Source: a virus. From it: a stretch of DNA of 45,213 nt. Positions 16,186-24,728 of the stretch are shown here, piece by piece; position 1 is the first letter of the stretch, and each line of letters starts with the position of its first letter. Where the stretch lies: IMG/VR virus record IMGVR_UViG_3300005253_000465, positions 1 through 45,213 of that record. One strand, 5' to 3'. The translations under genes were made by a program, and so were the position numbers. A model generated the notes under the pieces. The model ran no database searches and had not been told where the DNA came from. It saw nothing but the letters and a program-made list of their open reading frames with translations.

Positions 16186-16319
16186 CGCTGTGCAGTGCCG
16201 GACTCAATGCCGGAGGGCCAAGACATTTTTTATTTGAAGCACGGCCGGACCTCTTCCCACCATTTTTAACCAACACGGAAATAGAGCTATGGGCGAAACA
16301 TTACGCAAGCAAAAAATGA
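15709..16319 (+). CDS. Tail assembly chaperone, -1 frameshift product (gpGT-like)
   Basis: Reading 145 codons in the zero frame, slipping -1 on GGGAAAA (16137-16143) and continuing to TGA 16317-16319 gives about 203 residues. The second frame adds 58 residues (TAALWQDEGIKAALTLCSA, then AGLNAGGPRHFLFEARPDL, then FPPFLTNTEIELWAKHYASKK in pieces) and is protein-like, with aromatic and acidic residues and no stops. It ends 30 nt before the next gene. In lambda the T extension binds the tube protein while the G part binds the tape measure. No other gene explains 16186-16319. Confidence 0.85.
16137..16143 (+). promoter_or_regulatory. Slippery heptamer for -1 programmed frameshift
   Basis: G GGA AAA lies in the correct phase (zero-frame codons GGA 16138, AAA 16141), fitting X XXY YYZ; lambda uses GGGAAAG at the same place in its G/T genes. 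Slippage opens the 58-codon T-like frame. Confidence 0.9.
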
Positions 16320-16349
16320 AATAACCTTCCCCGTTTTTCTAGGAGCGAA

Positions 16350-17021
16350 ATGAGCTTAACCCGCGACCAGAAATATTATCAGAAAAACAAAGAAAAAATT
16401 AAGGCCCGGTCAGTCGCTCGGTATGAACGAACCCGAGAAAAAGCCCAGGAGGCTATGCGCAAATATTATCATAGAACCCAACCGTTAAAGCCAGTTGTTT
16501 TGTGTGGCTGTGGTTGTGGTGAAAAGGCTATGCCGGGGAGAAAATATATCAAGGGCCATTTTAATAGGGGCCGCAAATTCTCTGATGAATTTTGTCGCAA
16601 TGTGTCAAAAGCAAAGCGGAACATGACCGAAGAAACAAAGCGAAAAATGTCGAAATCAGCAAAAGGTAAAGTGCTTTCTTTTGAAACTCGCCGGAAAATA
16701 TCAGAAGCATTTACAGGCCATAAACACCCTGCATGGAGGGGCGGCATTTCTCATCATCCTTACGGTTGTGATTGGACAAAAGAACTCAAACAATTAATCA
16801 AGGATCGTGACAACCATAATTGCCAAAACCCTGGCTGTTGGGGAACAAGTCGGGAATTGGACGTACATCATATAGATTATGGCAAAAAAAATTGCAGGCT
16901 TGATAACCTGATAACCCTTTGTGTTTCATGCAATGCCAGGGCGAATCATAACCGGCGAATGTGGCAAGAATTTTATCAGGGGATAGTTGATGACATTCTT
17001 ACAAAATGGAGGGCGGCTTAA
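16350..17021 (+). CDS. Free-standing HNH homing endonuclease with NUMOD3 repeats
   Basis: 223 residues. A very basic N-terminus is followed by a cysteine cluster (CGCGCGEK) and NUMOD3-type DNA-binding repeats (TEETKRKMSKSAKGKVLSFETRRKISEAFTG in two parts, then HPAWRGGIS). A C-terminal HNH nuclease has paired CxxC knuckles (CQNPGC, CVSC) and the DVHHIDY core. It is inserted between the tail chaperone and the tape measure, where tail genes are normally adjacent, so it is very probably a selfish homing gene that spreads by cutting genomes lacking it. Its stop overlaps the tape measure start (TAAATG). Confidence 0.9.
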   Translation: MSLTRDQKYYQKNKEKIKARSVARYERTREKAQEAMRKYYHRTQPLKPVVLCGCGCGEKAMPGRKYIKGHFNRGRKFSDEFCRNVSKAKRNMTEETKRKMSKSAKGKVLSFETRRKISEAFTGHKHPAWRGGISHHPYGCDWTKELKQLIKDRDNHNCQNPGCWGTSRELDVHHIDYGKKNCRLDNLITLCVSCNARANHNRRMWQEFYQGIVDDILTKWRAA

Positions 17022-19649
17022 ATGTGCGCCGATCTCGAAAAAACGGTCAGTATAGTCTTCAAAGGTAAAGATGACCTCTCCAAAAAGCTGAAATCCATAT
17101 CCGGGAGTCTCGATACTTTTGGCCGGGGGGTTACCACTCTGACCGATCCGCTTGCAGGCATGGCGAGGACCGTTGAAAAGCTGGAGCTTGTATTTGCTGG
17201 TCTTGCCGCCGGTGGCATCGCGTACGCATTCACGAAATCAAAGGAGTTTGAGAGCGCGTCCATCGATTTGCAAAAAGTGATCGGCGATCAGATCGAGTTT
17301 TTGGACGAGGCCAAAGTTGCGGCCCTGGGACTGTCGAGCCAGTACGGCGAATCATCGGTTGAGATCCTGCAGAGCACGGCCAATTTCAAACAGGCCGGGT
17401 TTGACGTCCAGGAGGCGATGACCCTGACCAAGAACGCCCTCGACTTGGTGATTGCAGGTGATCTGGAGGCAGCGGAATCCAGCGATATTTTGGTACGTGC
17501 TTTAAAAGGTTTCAAAGCGCCTGCATCTGAAGCAGGTCGGTTGATGGATATAATGAACGCGGTCTCGGAACACTATGCGACCAATATCAGGGAGTTGGCA
17601 ACCGGAATGGCAGACCTTTCACCTATTGCTAACCTTATGGGCTTTTCAATGGAGCAAACTGCCGCGATTTTAACGCCGGTTATTGAGATATTCGGATCGG
17701 GAAGTGAAGCGGCGCGGGCTTTTAAAACGGGCCTTTTGAGACTAATCGCCGACCAACCCAAGGTCCAGGCAGCTTTAAAGGCGCTTGGAGTTTCGCAAAC
17801 CGATGTGAATGGCAAGCTGAGATCAGGCAAGGATATCATGTTTGATGTGGCCAAAGCGTTTCAAACCGCAGAAAAAGACCAGAAGTTGTTTCTCACCACT
17901 CAACTGGTCGGGATTCAGCAAGCGGGGAAGATGGTCGAGGCGTTTGATGGCCTGGATAAGGTCTTAGGGGTTGTCGAGATTGGCATGAATTCTGCCGGAT
18001 CTATTACAAAAGAAGTTGCCTTGCGGCTTGCAAGTGCGGAGGTTGCGGTCAACCGATTCAAAGTAGGATGGGAAAACCTGGCCATCGTTGTCGGCGACCA
18101 GTTCAGGGCGGCGGCCACCGAGGCGATCGAGGGCGGCGTCGCCATCGAGCTGGCTCTTCAAAAAGCGGTCAGCGACGGATCCTTTGAGCCTATATTTGAA
18201 GCCCTCCGAGGGTTCAGTACTAAACTCGGTGTGTTTTTACAAGGCGTGGCCGAGGCCATGCCCGAGGCATTGGGGCAGGTCGATTTTACCGGGCTGGTCG
18301 ATTCGGTCGAGGACCTGGGAACGGCGTTGAAGGGAGCGTTTGAAGCCCTATTTGGAGAGATTGATCTCACCACTCCCGAAGGGCTGGCGGCCGCGATCCA
18401 GAAGATCGTCGATGGCGCGGAACTACTCACAAACGTGACATCCGGTATTGTCGAGGCGTGGACGCCCTTTTTAGAAATGCTTGGAAAGGCGTTTGAATCC
18501 GCGACCTCGTTGGATGAGGCAACGGAGAAGCTGATCGGCAAGGTTTTGGGGATGGGTCAGGCGCTTAATATAGTTGCGAAGGCATTGCCTGGGATATCCG
18601 GAGGGATGAACACCTTGGCCGGTGCGATCGGTTTTCTTGGGACAACCAATTTGATCAGGGCGGGAGCAAGTGGCGGACTTCTTACCCTGGCAACAGGTCT
18701 CGGGGCTATGAAATTAGCCCTGGCAGGGGGAGCGATCGGGCTTGGATTATACGGCATCGCAAAGGCGGCCGAGTATGCCGCGGAAAAAGCAGACGAACTG
18801 CTTTATGGGCCGTTAGAGCTGCTAAAGCAGCCGATTGAGACGCACCTGACCCTGGATTCCGGCAATGTCCTGGAGCTTGCGACCGGTATTATAAGGGATA
18901 TAGAGGGGAGGGTAATCAGTATTCCGTTTGAAATTAAGGAACCTACGGGCGCTACAAGGGAGCTGATCGACTGGTCGAAAGACCCGGAGATCAAGAAGCT
19001 CATTGTCATAGATGGGGATAAAATAGAGACCACCGCCGAGAGTATCACCGATCGCATAAAGGATGCCATAGCGACCGGAGCCACGTTCACGGATGAGATA
19101 TTTGCCGGCGTGGCAGACAGCGTGAATAAAAAGCTGTCGGAGATCGATCCTATAAGCAAGGATCAAAAGACCCTAGCGATCCAGCGGCTCGAGGAGATTA
19201 AAGTCAAGGGCAAAACCATCCAAACAGCGGTCGAGTGGTCGGCGAAGCTGAATATATCAAAAGTCGAGTCCGAAACAAAACGGATTGAAGCGTTATTTAA
19301 GTCTCTTGGCACTACCATTGAAAGCACCACTGACCTGCTTGGCGATCTGTTCGGTTCGCTCGGAAGTGGGGATTTGCACGGACTCGACCTAATGGCTTTA
19401 AGGGAGGCGATCGATCAAAACCTGAATATCCAACAAGAGGCCTGGGAGCTCCAGAAAAAAACCGGCGAAGCGGGATTGAGGCTGCTCGAGCTGAAAGCGG
19501 AAAGAATGGAGAGAGGCGACGCCATGATTCAGATCGACGGTGCCGGCCTGCAGCCGCACCTGGAGGCGTTTATGTATGCAATCCTGGAAGAACTTCAAAT
19601 CACGATGAGCGAAGAAGCGTCGGAGTTCTTATTGAATGTTCCGGCGTAA
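17022..19649 (+). CDS. Tail tape measure protein
   Basis: 875 residues, the longest gene. The N-terminal TP901/PhageMin_Tail core is at about 75-260 (AALGLSSQYGESSVEIL, FKQAGFDVQEAM, IANLMGFSMEQTAAIL). A hydrophobic Gly/Ala-rich stretch at about 525-595 could insert in the host membrane during DNA ejection. A helical C-terminal third follows. The length sets the tail length; 875 residues would predict a tail of roughly 130 nm at 1.5 angstroms per helical residue (inference). It lies downstream of the G/GT chaperone and homing endonuclease. Confidence 0.9.
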   Translation: MCADLEKTVSIVFKGKDDLSKKLKSISGSLDTFGRGVTTLTDPLAGMARTVEKLELVFAGLAAGGIAYAFTKSKEFESASIDLQKVIGDQIEFLDEAKVAALGLSSQYGESSVEILQSTANFKQAGFDVQEAMTLTKNALDLVIAGDLEAAESSDILVRALKGFKAPASEAGRLMDIMNAVSEHYATNIRELATGMADLSPIANLMGFSMEQTAAILTPVIEIFGSGSEAARAFKTGLLRLIADQPKVQAALKALGVSQTDVNGKLRSGKDIMFDVAKAFQTAEKDQKLFLTTQLVGIQQAGKMVEAFDGLDKVLGVVEIGMNSAGSITKEVALRLASAEVAVNRFKVGWENLAIVVGDQFRAAATEAIEGGVAIELALQKAVSDGSFEPIFEALRGFSTKLGVFLQGVAEAMPEALGQVDFTGLVDSVEDLGTALKGAFEALFGEIDLTTPEGLAAAIQKIVDGAELLTNVTSGIVEAWTPFLEMLGKAFESATSLDEATEKLIGKVLGMGQALNIVAKALPGISGGMNTLAGAIGFLGTTNLIRAGASGGLLTLATGLGAMKLALAGGAIGLGLYGIAKAAEYAAEKADELLYGPLELLKQPIETHLTLDSGNVLELATGIIRDIEGRVISIPFEIKEPTGATRELIDWSKDPEIKKLIVIDGDKIETTAESITDRIKDAIATGATFTDEIFAGVADSVNKKLSEIDPISKDQKTLAIQRLEEIKVKGKTIQTAVEWSAKLNISKVESETKRIEALFKSLGTTIESTTDLLGDLFGSLGSGDLHGLDLMALREAIDQNLNIQQEAWELQKKTGEAGLRLLELKAERMERGDAMIQIDGAGLQPHLEAFMYAILEELQITMSEEASEFLLNVPA

Positions 19650-19655
19650 AAAAAA

Positions 19656-20000
19656 ATGATCGGGATATCGACAATTACACAAGACACAGCCGGGGCGATT
19701 ACGTTCGAGACTGAAAAGCTGACGACGATCCGGGATGGTACCGCACGGGTATCGAGATCCGCTACCCTTGACGGCGGGGCCGTGGTCAACCATTTGGGCT
19801 TTTCCCATGGCGACAGGACCCTGCGGATCTATGCCACGGTCGGGAAAACCGTTGCGGATGCGCTTTGGGCGATCTTTGTTCTGGGCGTCATGGTCAACGT
19901 GGCGACCGACGAGGGGATGTACCGGGCTGCCATCGACAATCTGGTGGTGGATAACGGAGATATCAAAATGGTCATAGTAATTAAGGAGAGTTTGACATGA
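19656..20000 (+). CDS. Small tail protein, unknown
   Basis: 114 residues, beta-rich (ISTITQDTAGAITFETEKL, RTLRIYATVGKTVADAL). Starts 6 nt after the tape measure stop in an A-rich stretch and overlaps the next gene by ATGA. Position downstream of the tape measure suggests a distal-tail or tail-tip component, comparable to gpM in lambda order. No motif recognised. Confidence 0.6.
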   Translation: MIGISTITQDTAGAITFETEKLTTIRDGTARVSRSATLDGGAVVNHLGFSHGDRTLRIYATVGKTVADALWAIFVLGVMVNVATDEGMYRAAIDNLVVDNGDIKMVIVIKESLT

Positions 20001-20572
20001 TAAATAAATTCGGAATTGGAGCACAGATGGAGGCAAGCCTTGAAAGGGCAGTGAACGTGGGGGCATGGATAAATCTCCGGGGCATCTGGACCGTTGAGCA
20101 TTACAGATCCGGTCAGTTAATAAGCTTGGAAAGGGATATCAAGAACATCGTCACGGCGGAGGGGCGAGACGCGCACCTGGATATCATGTTTGCTGCTGGT
20201 ACGCAGATCACCACCTGGTATATGTTGACATTTGAGAGCGACACGAACCCGGCTTCCGGACACACCTATGCGGTGCCGGTATATACCGAGTGCACCGCCA
20301 TTGATGAAGCGACCAGACCCGAGTGGCAGGAAGGAGCGGTATCGGGCCAGTCAATTACAAACTCCGCAAATAAGGCGACCTTTACCTATAATGCCACGAA
20401 AACGATTTACGGCGCAGCCTTAATTGGTGGCGGATCGGCCCCGACAACCAAAGGAGACACTGCCGGAGGGAGCACCTTGTTTTGCTCGGTTAAATTTGGA
20501 ACTGCAAAACCGGTTGTGAGTACCGATGTGTTGAAAATCACGAACACCATTAACGAAACCGATGTTCCCTGA
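19997..20572 (+). CDS. Tail-tip associated beta protein
   Basis: 191 residues, beta-rich with Thr/Ser/Gly/Ala bias, the composition of receptor-binding or structural tip proteins. The middle (TWYMLTFESDTNPASGHTY) and end (TNSANKATFTYNATKTIYGAALIGG, split here by eye into strands) resemble proteins often annotated as hypothetical in phage tail regions. AAGGAG start, coupled to the gene before. Function by position only. Confidence 0.6.
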   Translation: MINKFGIGAQMEASLERAVNVGAWINLRGIWTVEHYRSGQLISLERDIKNIVTAEGRDAHLDIMFAAGTQITTWYMLTFESDTNPASGHTYAVPVYTECTAIDEATRPEWQEGAVSGQSITNSANKATFTYNATKTIYGAALIGGGSAPTTKGDTAGGSTLFCSVKFGTAKPVVSTDVLKITNTINETDVP

Positions 20573-20585
20573 TTAAGGATCTTTT

Positions 20586-22076
20586 ATGCCGAACGATTTT
20601 TCAGAAGATGCAGACTGTATGGCTCTGTGGCGTTTTGAGCCGAGCGCCTTAACGGTTGACTCCAAAGGAGCCAATACGCTCACAAATATCAACGCGGTTG
20701 CAGAGAACGCTGTGGATGTTTGGGAAGGCGCTGGTTCCGCTGATTTTGAACAGACCAGTACACAATATTTTTCTATCCCAGATGCTGACCTCGATGCTGA
20801 TTTTCCATTAAAAAGCGGGGACGTCAATAAGAAGATTAGTGTTTGTGGTGCATTCCAACTTGAATCATTTAATACGGCGTGGCGCGGACTATTTTCAAAA
20901 CTTGATACTAATGGTCTTAGATCGTTGTCAATAGGGATACAGCAAACCAGTGGTCAATTTGTCGTTGTACTGGGTTACAACAACGGAAACAGCGGAGAGA
21001 CTTTATATCAGGCCGGTTCGTTAGTAACAGGAAGATTTTATCATTTTGGATTTACATTTCAAGATTCAGACAAGAGTTGGAAATTGGTTGTTTGGGACGA
21101 TACGGCGGGTAGCAAGGTAATAAATACAAGCGGGACTGCAACTAATAATATAAGTGTTGGAACGGCAGCGGTTGGGATCGGTGTCAGATATTTTGCTACA
21201 GGAACTCCGGTAGAAACATTTGATGGCGAGATTGATGAAATTGTCGTTTTCAAGGATATTCTGACCACCGGGGAAATCGATCTGATACGCCAAGGGGGGT
21301 TTGGGCCGGTCGATCGGACGGTGGTCGCCGGGATCGGGATTGAGGCCGAGGTCGGCACGAACTGGCCTGGAATTACAGCCGGGATCGGAGTAAGTGCATC
21401 GGTTTTGGTCGAGCAGGAAGCGGCTATCGAGGCCGGTATCGGCATCGAGACGGTTGTTAACACGGAAGCCTATCCTGTGATAACCGCTGGGATCGGCATC
21501 GAGGCCGAAGTCGCAGTTTTCAATTGGGCCGAGTGGATAGCGATATACGGCAGCCGGTTCACGGCCCGGTATTATTGCACTTTGACCGGCGCTCCGGACG
21601 GCCTGGCCGATATCGAGCTCCCTATGTCATCTTTTCAATACCGGCTGAGAGACAACACGCCTTCCTATCTGCAGGTGGTGATCCCAAGGATCGACGATGC
21701 CCAGGACATCGCAGACCGGTCGAATGGCGATCTGCTCGTGGAGATGGCTTACCTTGTCGATGGCGTGGAGCAACACCGGGAGCAGCTGGCACGAGTCGAT
21801 CTGGATCCGCCAAGAAGCGACGAAGGAACTCGCCGGCAATCGATCACGTTATCCGGGCATCGGACGGAAACCTGGGGGGCCCAGATCGTGACACTTCGGG
21901 GGATAACGTACCAAGGCGATTATAATGGTCTGATCAGGATCAGGTGCGCCATGCCGGATCTGTGGCTTAGGCCCGGGGATACGGTTCATGCCGGGGATGA
22001 GACATTTGTGGCCGGTAAGGTGCTGACCGCTATGTCTAAAAAAACGCATTGGATGGAAGTGGTCGAAGCGGCTTAA
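20586..22076 (+). CDS. Tail-tip protein with lectin-like domain and GIGIEA repeats
   Basis: 496 residues in three parts. Residues about 1-235 resemble a LamG/concanavalin-like carbohydrate-binding sandwich (DCMALWRFEPSAL, FEQTSTQYFSIPDADL, GEIDEIVVFKDILTTGEI). Residues about 245-325 hold four copies of an (A)AGIG(I/V)-type motif about 17-18 residues apart. Residues 335-496 are a tail-base domain (ARYYCTLTGAPDGLADIELPM, GDTVHAGDETFVAGKV). The repeats recur in the two downstream tail genes. A role in host-surface recognition is likely. AAGGAT start. Confidence 0.65.
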   Translation: MPNDFSEDADCMALWRFEPSALTVDSKGANTLTNINAVAENAVDVWEGAGSADFEQTSTQYFSIPDADLDADFPLKSGDVNKKISVCGAFQLESFNTAWRGLFSKLDTNGLRSLSIGIQQTSGQFVVVLGYNNGNSGETLYQAGSLVTGRFYHFGFTFQDSDKSWKLVVWDDTAGSKVINTSGTATNNISVGTAAVGIGVRYFATGTPVETFDGEIDEIVVFKDILTTGEIDLIRQGGFGPVDRTVVAGIGIEAEVGTNWPGITAGIGVSASVLVEQEAAIEAGIGIETVVNTEAYPVITAGIGIEAEVAVFNWAEWIAIYGSRFTARYYCTLTGAPDGLADIELPMSSFQYRLRDNTPSYLQVVIPRIDDAQDIADRSNGDLLVEMAYLVDGVEQHREQLARVDLDPPRSDEGTRRQSITLSGHRTETWGAQIVTLRGITYQGDYNGLIRIRCAMPDLWLRPGDTVHAGDETFVAGKVLTAMSKKTHWMEVVEAA

Positions 22077-22078
22077 CG

Positions 22079-22249
22079 ATGGGCAAGGGAACCGTTGAGA
22101 GTCATATCGCGGACGGAGAATACGAAGTGCAATTGAAATATGATCGGGAAACCTTTGATCGCAGGATCGCTCAATTGAATACGAAAATAACCGATTTCGA
22201 TACACGGATAACTGATATTGAGGATGCTTTGGAATATGCCGGTTTTTGA
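22079..22249 (+). CDS. Short coiled-coil tail protein
   Basis: 56 residues from ATG 22079, largely a heptad-like helix (RRIAQLNTKITDFDTRITDIE). The gene sits between two tail-tip genes and overlaps the next one by 14 nt. The upstream in-frame extension to 22049 lies in the previous gene. It could trimerise as a linker or chaperone. Moderate support. Confidence 0.5.
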   Translation: MGKGTVESHIADGEYEVQLKYDRETFDRRIAQLNTKITDFDTRITDIEDALEYAGF

Positions 22250-23294
22250 AGAAGCCATAGTTGCAGGGATCGGGATCGAGGCGCTGGGAGAGGTATTCTA
22301 TGCCCCGGCCTATCCGGTCGTCGAGGCCGGTATCGGTGTGGGGGCAGCGGTTGAATACGAATATATAGCGGGAGTGTGGAATACTATCTGGGAACAAGCG
22401 ATGGAGAAGAACCAAAACGTTCCTGAAAAGGCGGCGGATTATTTACGGAAAAGGGTCGGCTTTTTGAAGTTGCGGAAGGTCGGTGCTGAAAAGACGATTT
22501 TGCAGATGCAAAAATTATCGCTTCAGGAACGGGCCGGTGAGATAGCAAACCTGCTCGAGTACGGCCATGAAGCTCAGATTTGGTGTGCGGACTATACGCT
22601 TGATCTGTCCGACGACGTGGGGATCATCGAAGTGCCGGGTGAACAACAGGCCCGAAACATTCAACCGGGGTATAACGACAATGCGGTTTACAGTCAGGCC
22701 CGGGACGGTCAGATGTTGCCGGCGATCGTGAGTACCCCGGCCGCGACATTCTGGAATTTGGCCATGATGCCGGGATGGCAGAAATGGATGCCGACTTATC
22801 GGTACGGAACGATCACATCGATTGATTATGGTGCCAACACCTGCAACCTGGATTTAGAGGCGGCGGCAAGCAGCCAACAGAATATCGATGTCAACCAGGG
22901 AACGTCCCTGGCCGGTGTTCCGATCGAATATATGTACTGTAATGCGGGTGCTTTCGAGGTCGATGATGTTGTCTTGATAGAGTTTACGAACCAGGATTAT
23001 GCAACTCCGAAAGTGATCGGTTTCAAGAGCAACCCCAAGCGGTGTACGCAATGGGTTGTCTTTAAGTGTTGGGCTAAAAATTCCGGGCTTCCGGGAGATA
23101 ATGAGTACCCACTGAGCTATGTCCATCCGGAGCGATATGTCGTCTGGGACGCGCATCAAGCCGATTTCGCGGACCTAGGCCTTTGGGGGGGGCCAGAGGT
23201 TGCCGGGGATTATCCCTGTCTGTTGGCCGATTTAACGACCTGGCTATCGGCCACATCGGAGGTATCGGTGTCAGAATGCTACGAAAGCGATTAA
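22236..23294 (+). CDS. Tail-tip protein with GIGIEA motifs
   Basis: 352 residues. I place the start at ATG 22236 because MPVFEEAIVAGIGIEA parallels MPTYEEIITAEIGIEA of the next gene; upstream TTG extension is less likely. Two GIG-type motifs lie at about residues 10-16 and 31-37. Residues 60-120 are charged, and the remainder is a large beta-rich domain (YRYGTITSIDYGANTCNLDL, DVVLIEFTNQDYATPKVIGF) of the kind found in baseplate hub/spike proteins. Function unknown, probably structural in the tip complex. Confidence 0.6.
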   Translation: MPVFEEAIVAGIGIEALGEVFYAPAYPVVEAGIGVGAAVEYEYIAGVWNTIWEQAMEKNQNVPEKAADYLRKRVGFLKLRKVGAEKTILQMQKLSLQERAGEIANLLEYGHEAQIWCADYTLDLSDDVGIIEVPGEQQARNIQPGYNDNAVYSQARDGQMLPAIVSTPAATFWNLAMMPGWQKWMPTYRYGTITSIDYGANTCNLDLEAAASSQQNIDVNQGTSLAGVPIEYMYCNAGAFEVDDVVLIEFTNQDYATPKVIGFKSNPKRCTQWVVFKCWAKNSGLPGDNEYPLSYVHPERYVVWDAHQADFADLGLWGGPEVAGDYPCLLADLTTWLSATSEVSVSECYESD

Positions 23295-23303
23295 AGGGTT
23301 TTT

Positions 23304-24227
23304 ATGCCGACGTATGAAGAGATAATAACTGCTGAGATCGGGATAGAAGCGATCGTAATTCCGCTCACCGGCGCTGGCGAAGGCAGTTACCCAGAGATAG
23401 CGGCGTGGATATCCACTCCCGAGCCAATAGGGGGTCCCTTGGGTAGTTCAGGCAGTGGCAGATCGTTTAATGTCGGCTGCGGATTTTTAGAGTGGTCCCG
23501 GGCGTCGGTTATGTCATGGATTGATGAATATCGCTATGATCTTGCTTTTGACGTGTTATTCCCTGCGTTCATGTATACGCCGGATTGGCCGCCGGAAATA
23601 GGGGACCACCTTTGGCCGGAAGTCTTGGGAAAATCATATAATTTGAGAGTTGTGGCTGCGTTGGCCGGTGCAGAGGAACGAACGTGTTATCGCATGGAGA
23701 TCATAGTCGATCTTGACGCGACGAATGTGAACGTCCCGGCCGACACTGTCGATGCCATAGCTTTTTATATGTCGTCTCAACGACATACACCAATTGGCGC
23801 GATGGATTTGATTGAAACAACAAAAATCGGTTGTGGAGTGGGCACCGGCAATTTCGCTTGGCCCAACGTAACAGACAAAGAGGATTTTGACGCGTTTCAC
23901 CCGGAATCCAGGCCGTTTGAAGATGTTTTAAGATGTGCACTTTATAGCGATCTGGTCATGGTTCAATGCTACGGATTGCAGGTTTCCAGTCAGTATAGAA
24001 CGCGGGTGAATGAAGTCGATCCCTGGGTGTACGTGGACAGTCCGGCCAGATATTCAAATGCGCGGATAGCGGTTGATTACGATGAGGAAATAACATCCAT
24101 AAACCCAAAAAATCAGACAAGGATCGCAGCCCTGGAAGCCAAGATCGAAGAAGCGATGAACGATGCCGCTGACGAGGCCGGGAATAAACGCTGCATCGAT
24201 TATATGGAAATTACGATTAGACAATAA
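23304..24227 (+). CDS. Tail-tip protein with N-terminal GIGIEA motif
   Basis: 307 residues with one GIGIEA motif at residues 11-17 following MPTYEEIITAE, then a Gly/Ser linker (GGPLGSSGSGRSF). The long domain has several Trp and Tyr (MYTPDWPPEIGDHLWPE), and the C-terminal helical region (RIAALEAKIEEAMNDAADEAG) may be a short coiled coil. AAAGGG start. The shared N-terminus with the previous gene suggests docking to a common partner. Confidence 0.6.
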   Translation: MPTYEEIITAEIGIEAIVIPLTGAGEGSYPEIAAWISTPEPIGGPLGSSGSGRSFNVGCGFLEWSRASVMSWIDEYRYDLAFDVLFPAFMYTPDWPPEIGDHLWPEVLGKSYNLRVVAALAGAEERTCYRMEIIVDLDATNVNVPADTVDAIAFYMSSQRHTPIGAMDLIETTKIGCGVGTGNFAWPNVTDKEDFDAFHPESRPFEDVLRCALYSDLVMVQCYGLQVSSQYRTRVNEVDPWVYVDSPARYSNARIAVDYDEEITSINPKNQTRIAALEAKIEEAMNDAADEAGNKRCIDYMEITIRQ

Positions 24228-24243
24228 TGGAGGAACCTAAAAA

Positions 24244-24717
24244 ATGAAACGATATTTAATGACGATATTAATTTCTTTGCTGCTTTCCGGAACGGCCCTG
24301 GCGGCCGGCTCCTCGAACACCTACAGCATTGCATGGGACATCTATAATAATGATCGGATGGCGGTCATCACCTGGAATTGGGTTGCGGATGATGCCGATG
24401 GATCGGTCCCAGATTCGTCTCTGAGTACGATTCATGCGACGTTATTAAAGTTCTACTTTGCTGATATGGCCGAAACGACACCGGGTGGGGTAACGGCTCC
24501 GACAGCTCTATATGATGTGACCCTGGTGGATACCGGCGATGAGGATGTTTACGGGGGCAAGATGATAGACCGGAGTGCCACCGATGTGGAAACGGTTTTA
24601 CCAGCTATTGACGGTTGTCTGGGTGGTCGGCCGATCTATACCGGCTTAACCATGAAGGTTGGAGGCAACAGCGTCAACAGTGCAACCGGCAAGGTAGTTG
24701 TAATCTTTTACAAGTAG
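24244..24717 (+). CDS. Secreted protein with Sec signal peptide
   Basis: 157 residues. A clean signal peptide (MKRYLMTILISLLLSGTALA then AGSSNTY) precedes a beta-rich mature domain (SIAWDIYNNDRMAVITWNWV). GGAGG start. It is the first of a series of exported proteins in this late region. An exported protein cannot be a conventional cytoplasmic-assembled virion part, so it may act in the periplasm or cell surface. No family recognised. Confidence 0.6.
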   Translation: MKRYLMTILISLLLSGTALAAGSSNTYSIAWDIYNNDRMAVITWNWVADDADGSVPDSSLSTIHATLLKFYFADMAETTPGGVTAPTALYDVTLVDTGDEDVYGGKMIDRSATDVETVLPAIDGCLGGRPIYTGLTMKVGGNSVNSATGKVVVIFYK

Positions 24718-24728
24718 GAGCAAATAAA

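Noticed and set aside
24615-24728. Extended start of the fibre-like gene
   Set aside because: It overlaps the upstream secreted protein gene out of frame, while the ATG at 24729 has a ribosome site and a clean signal peptide.
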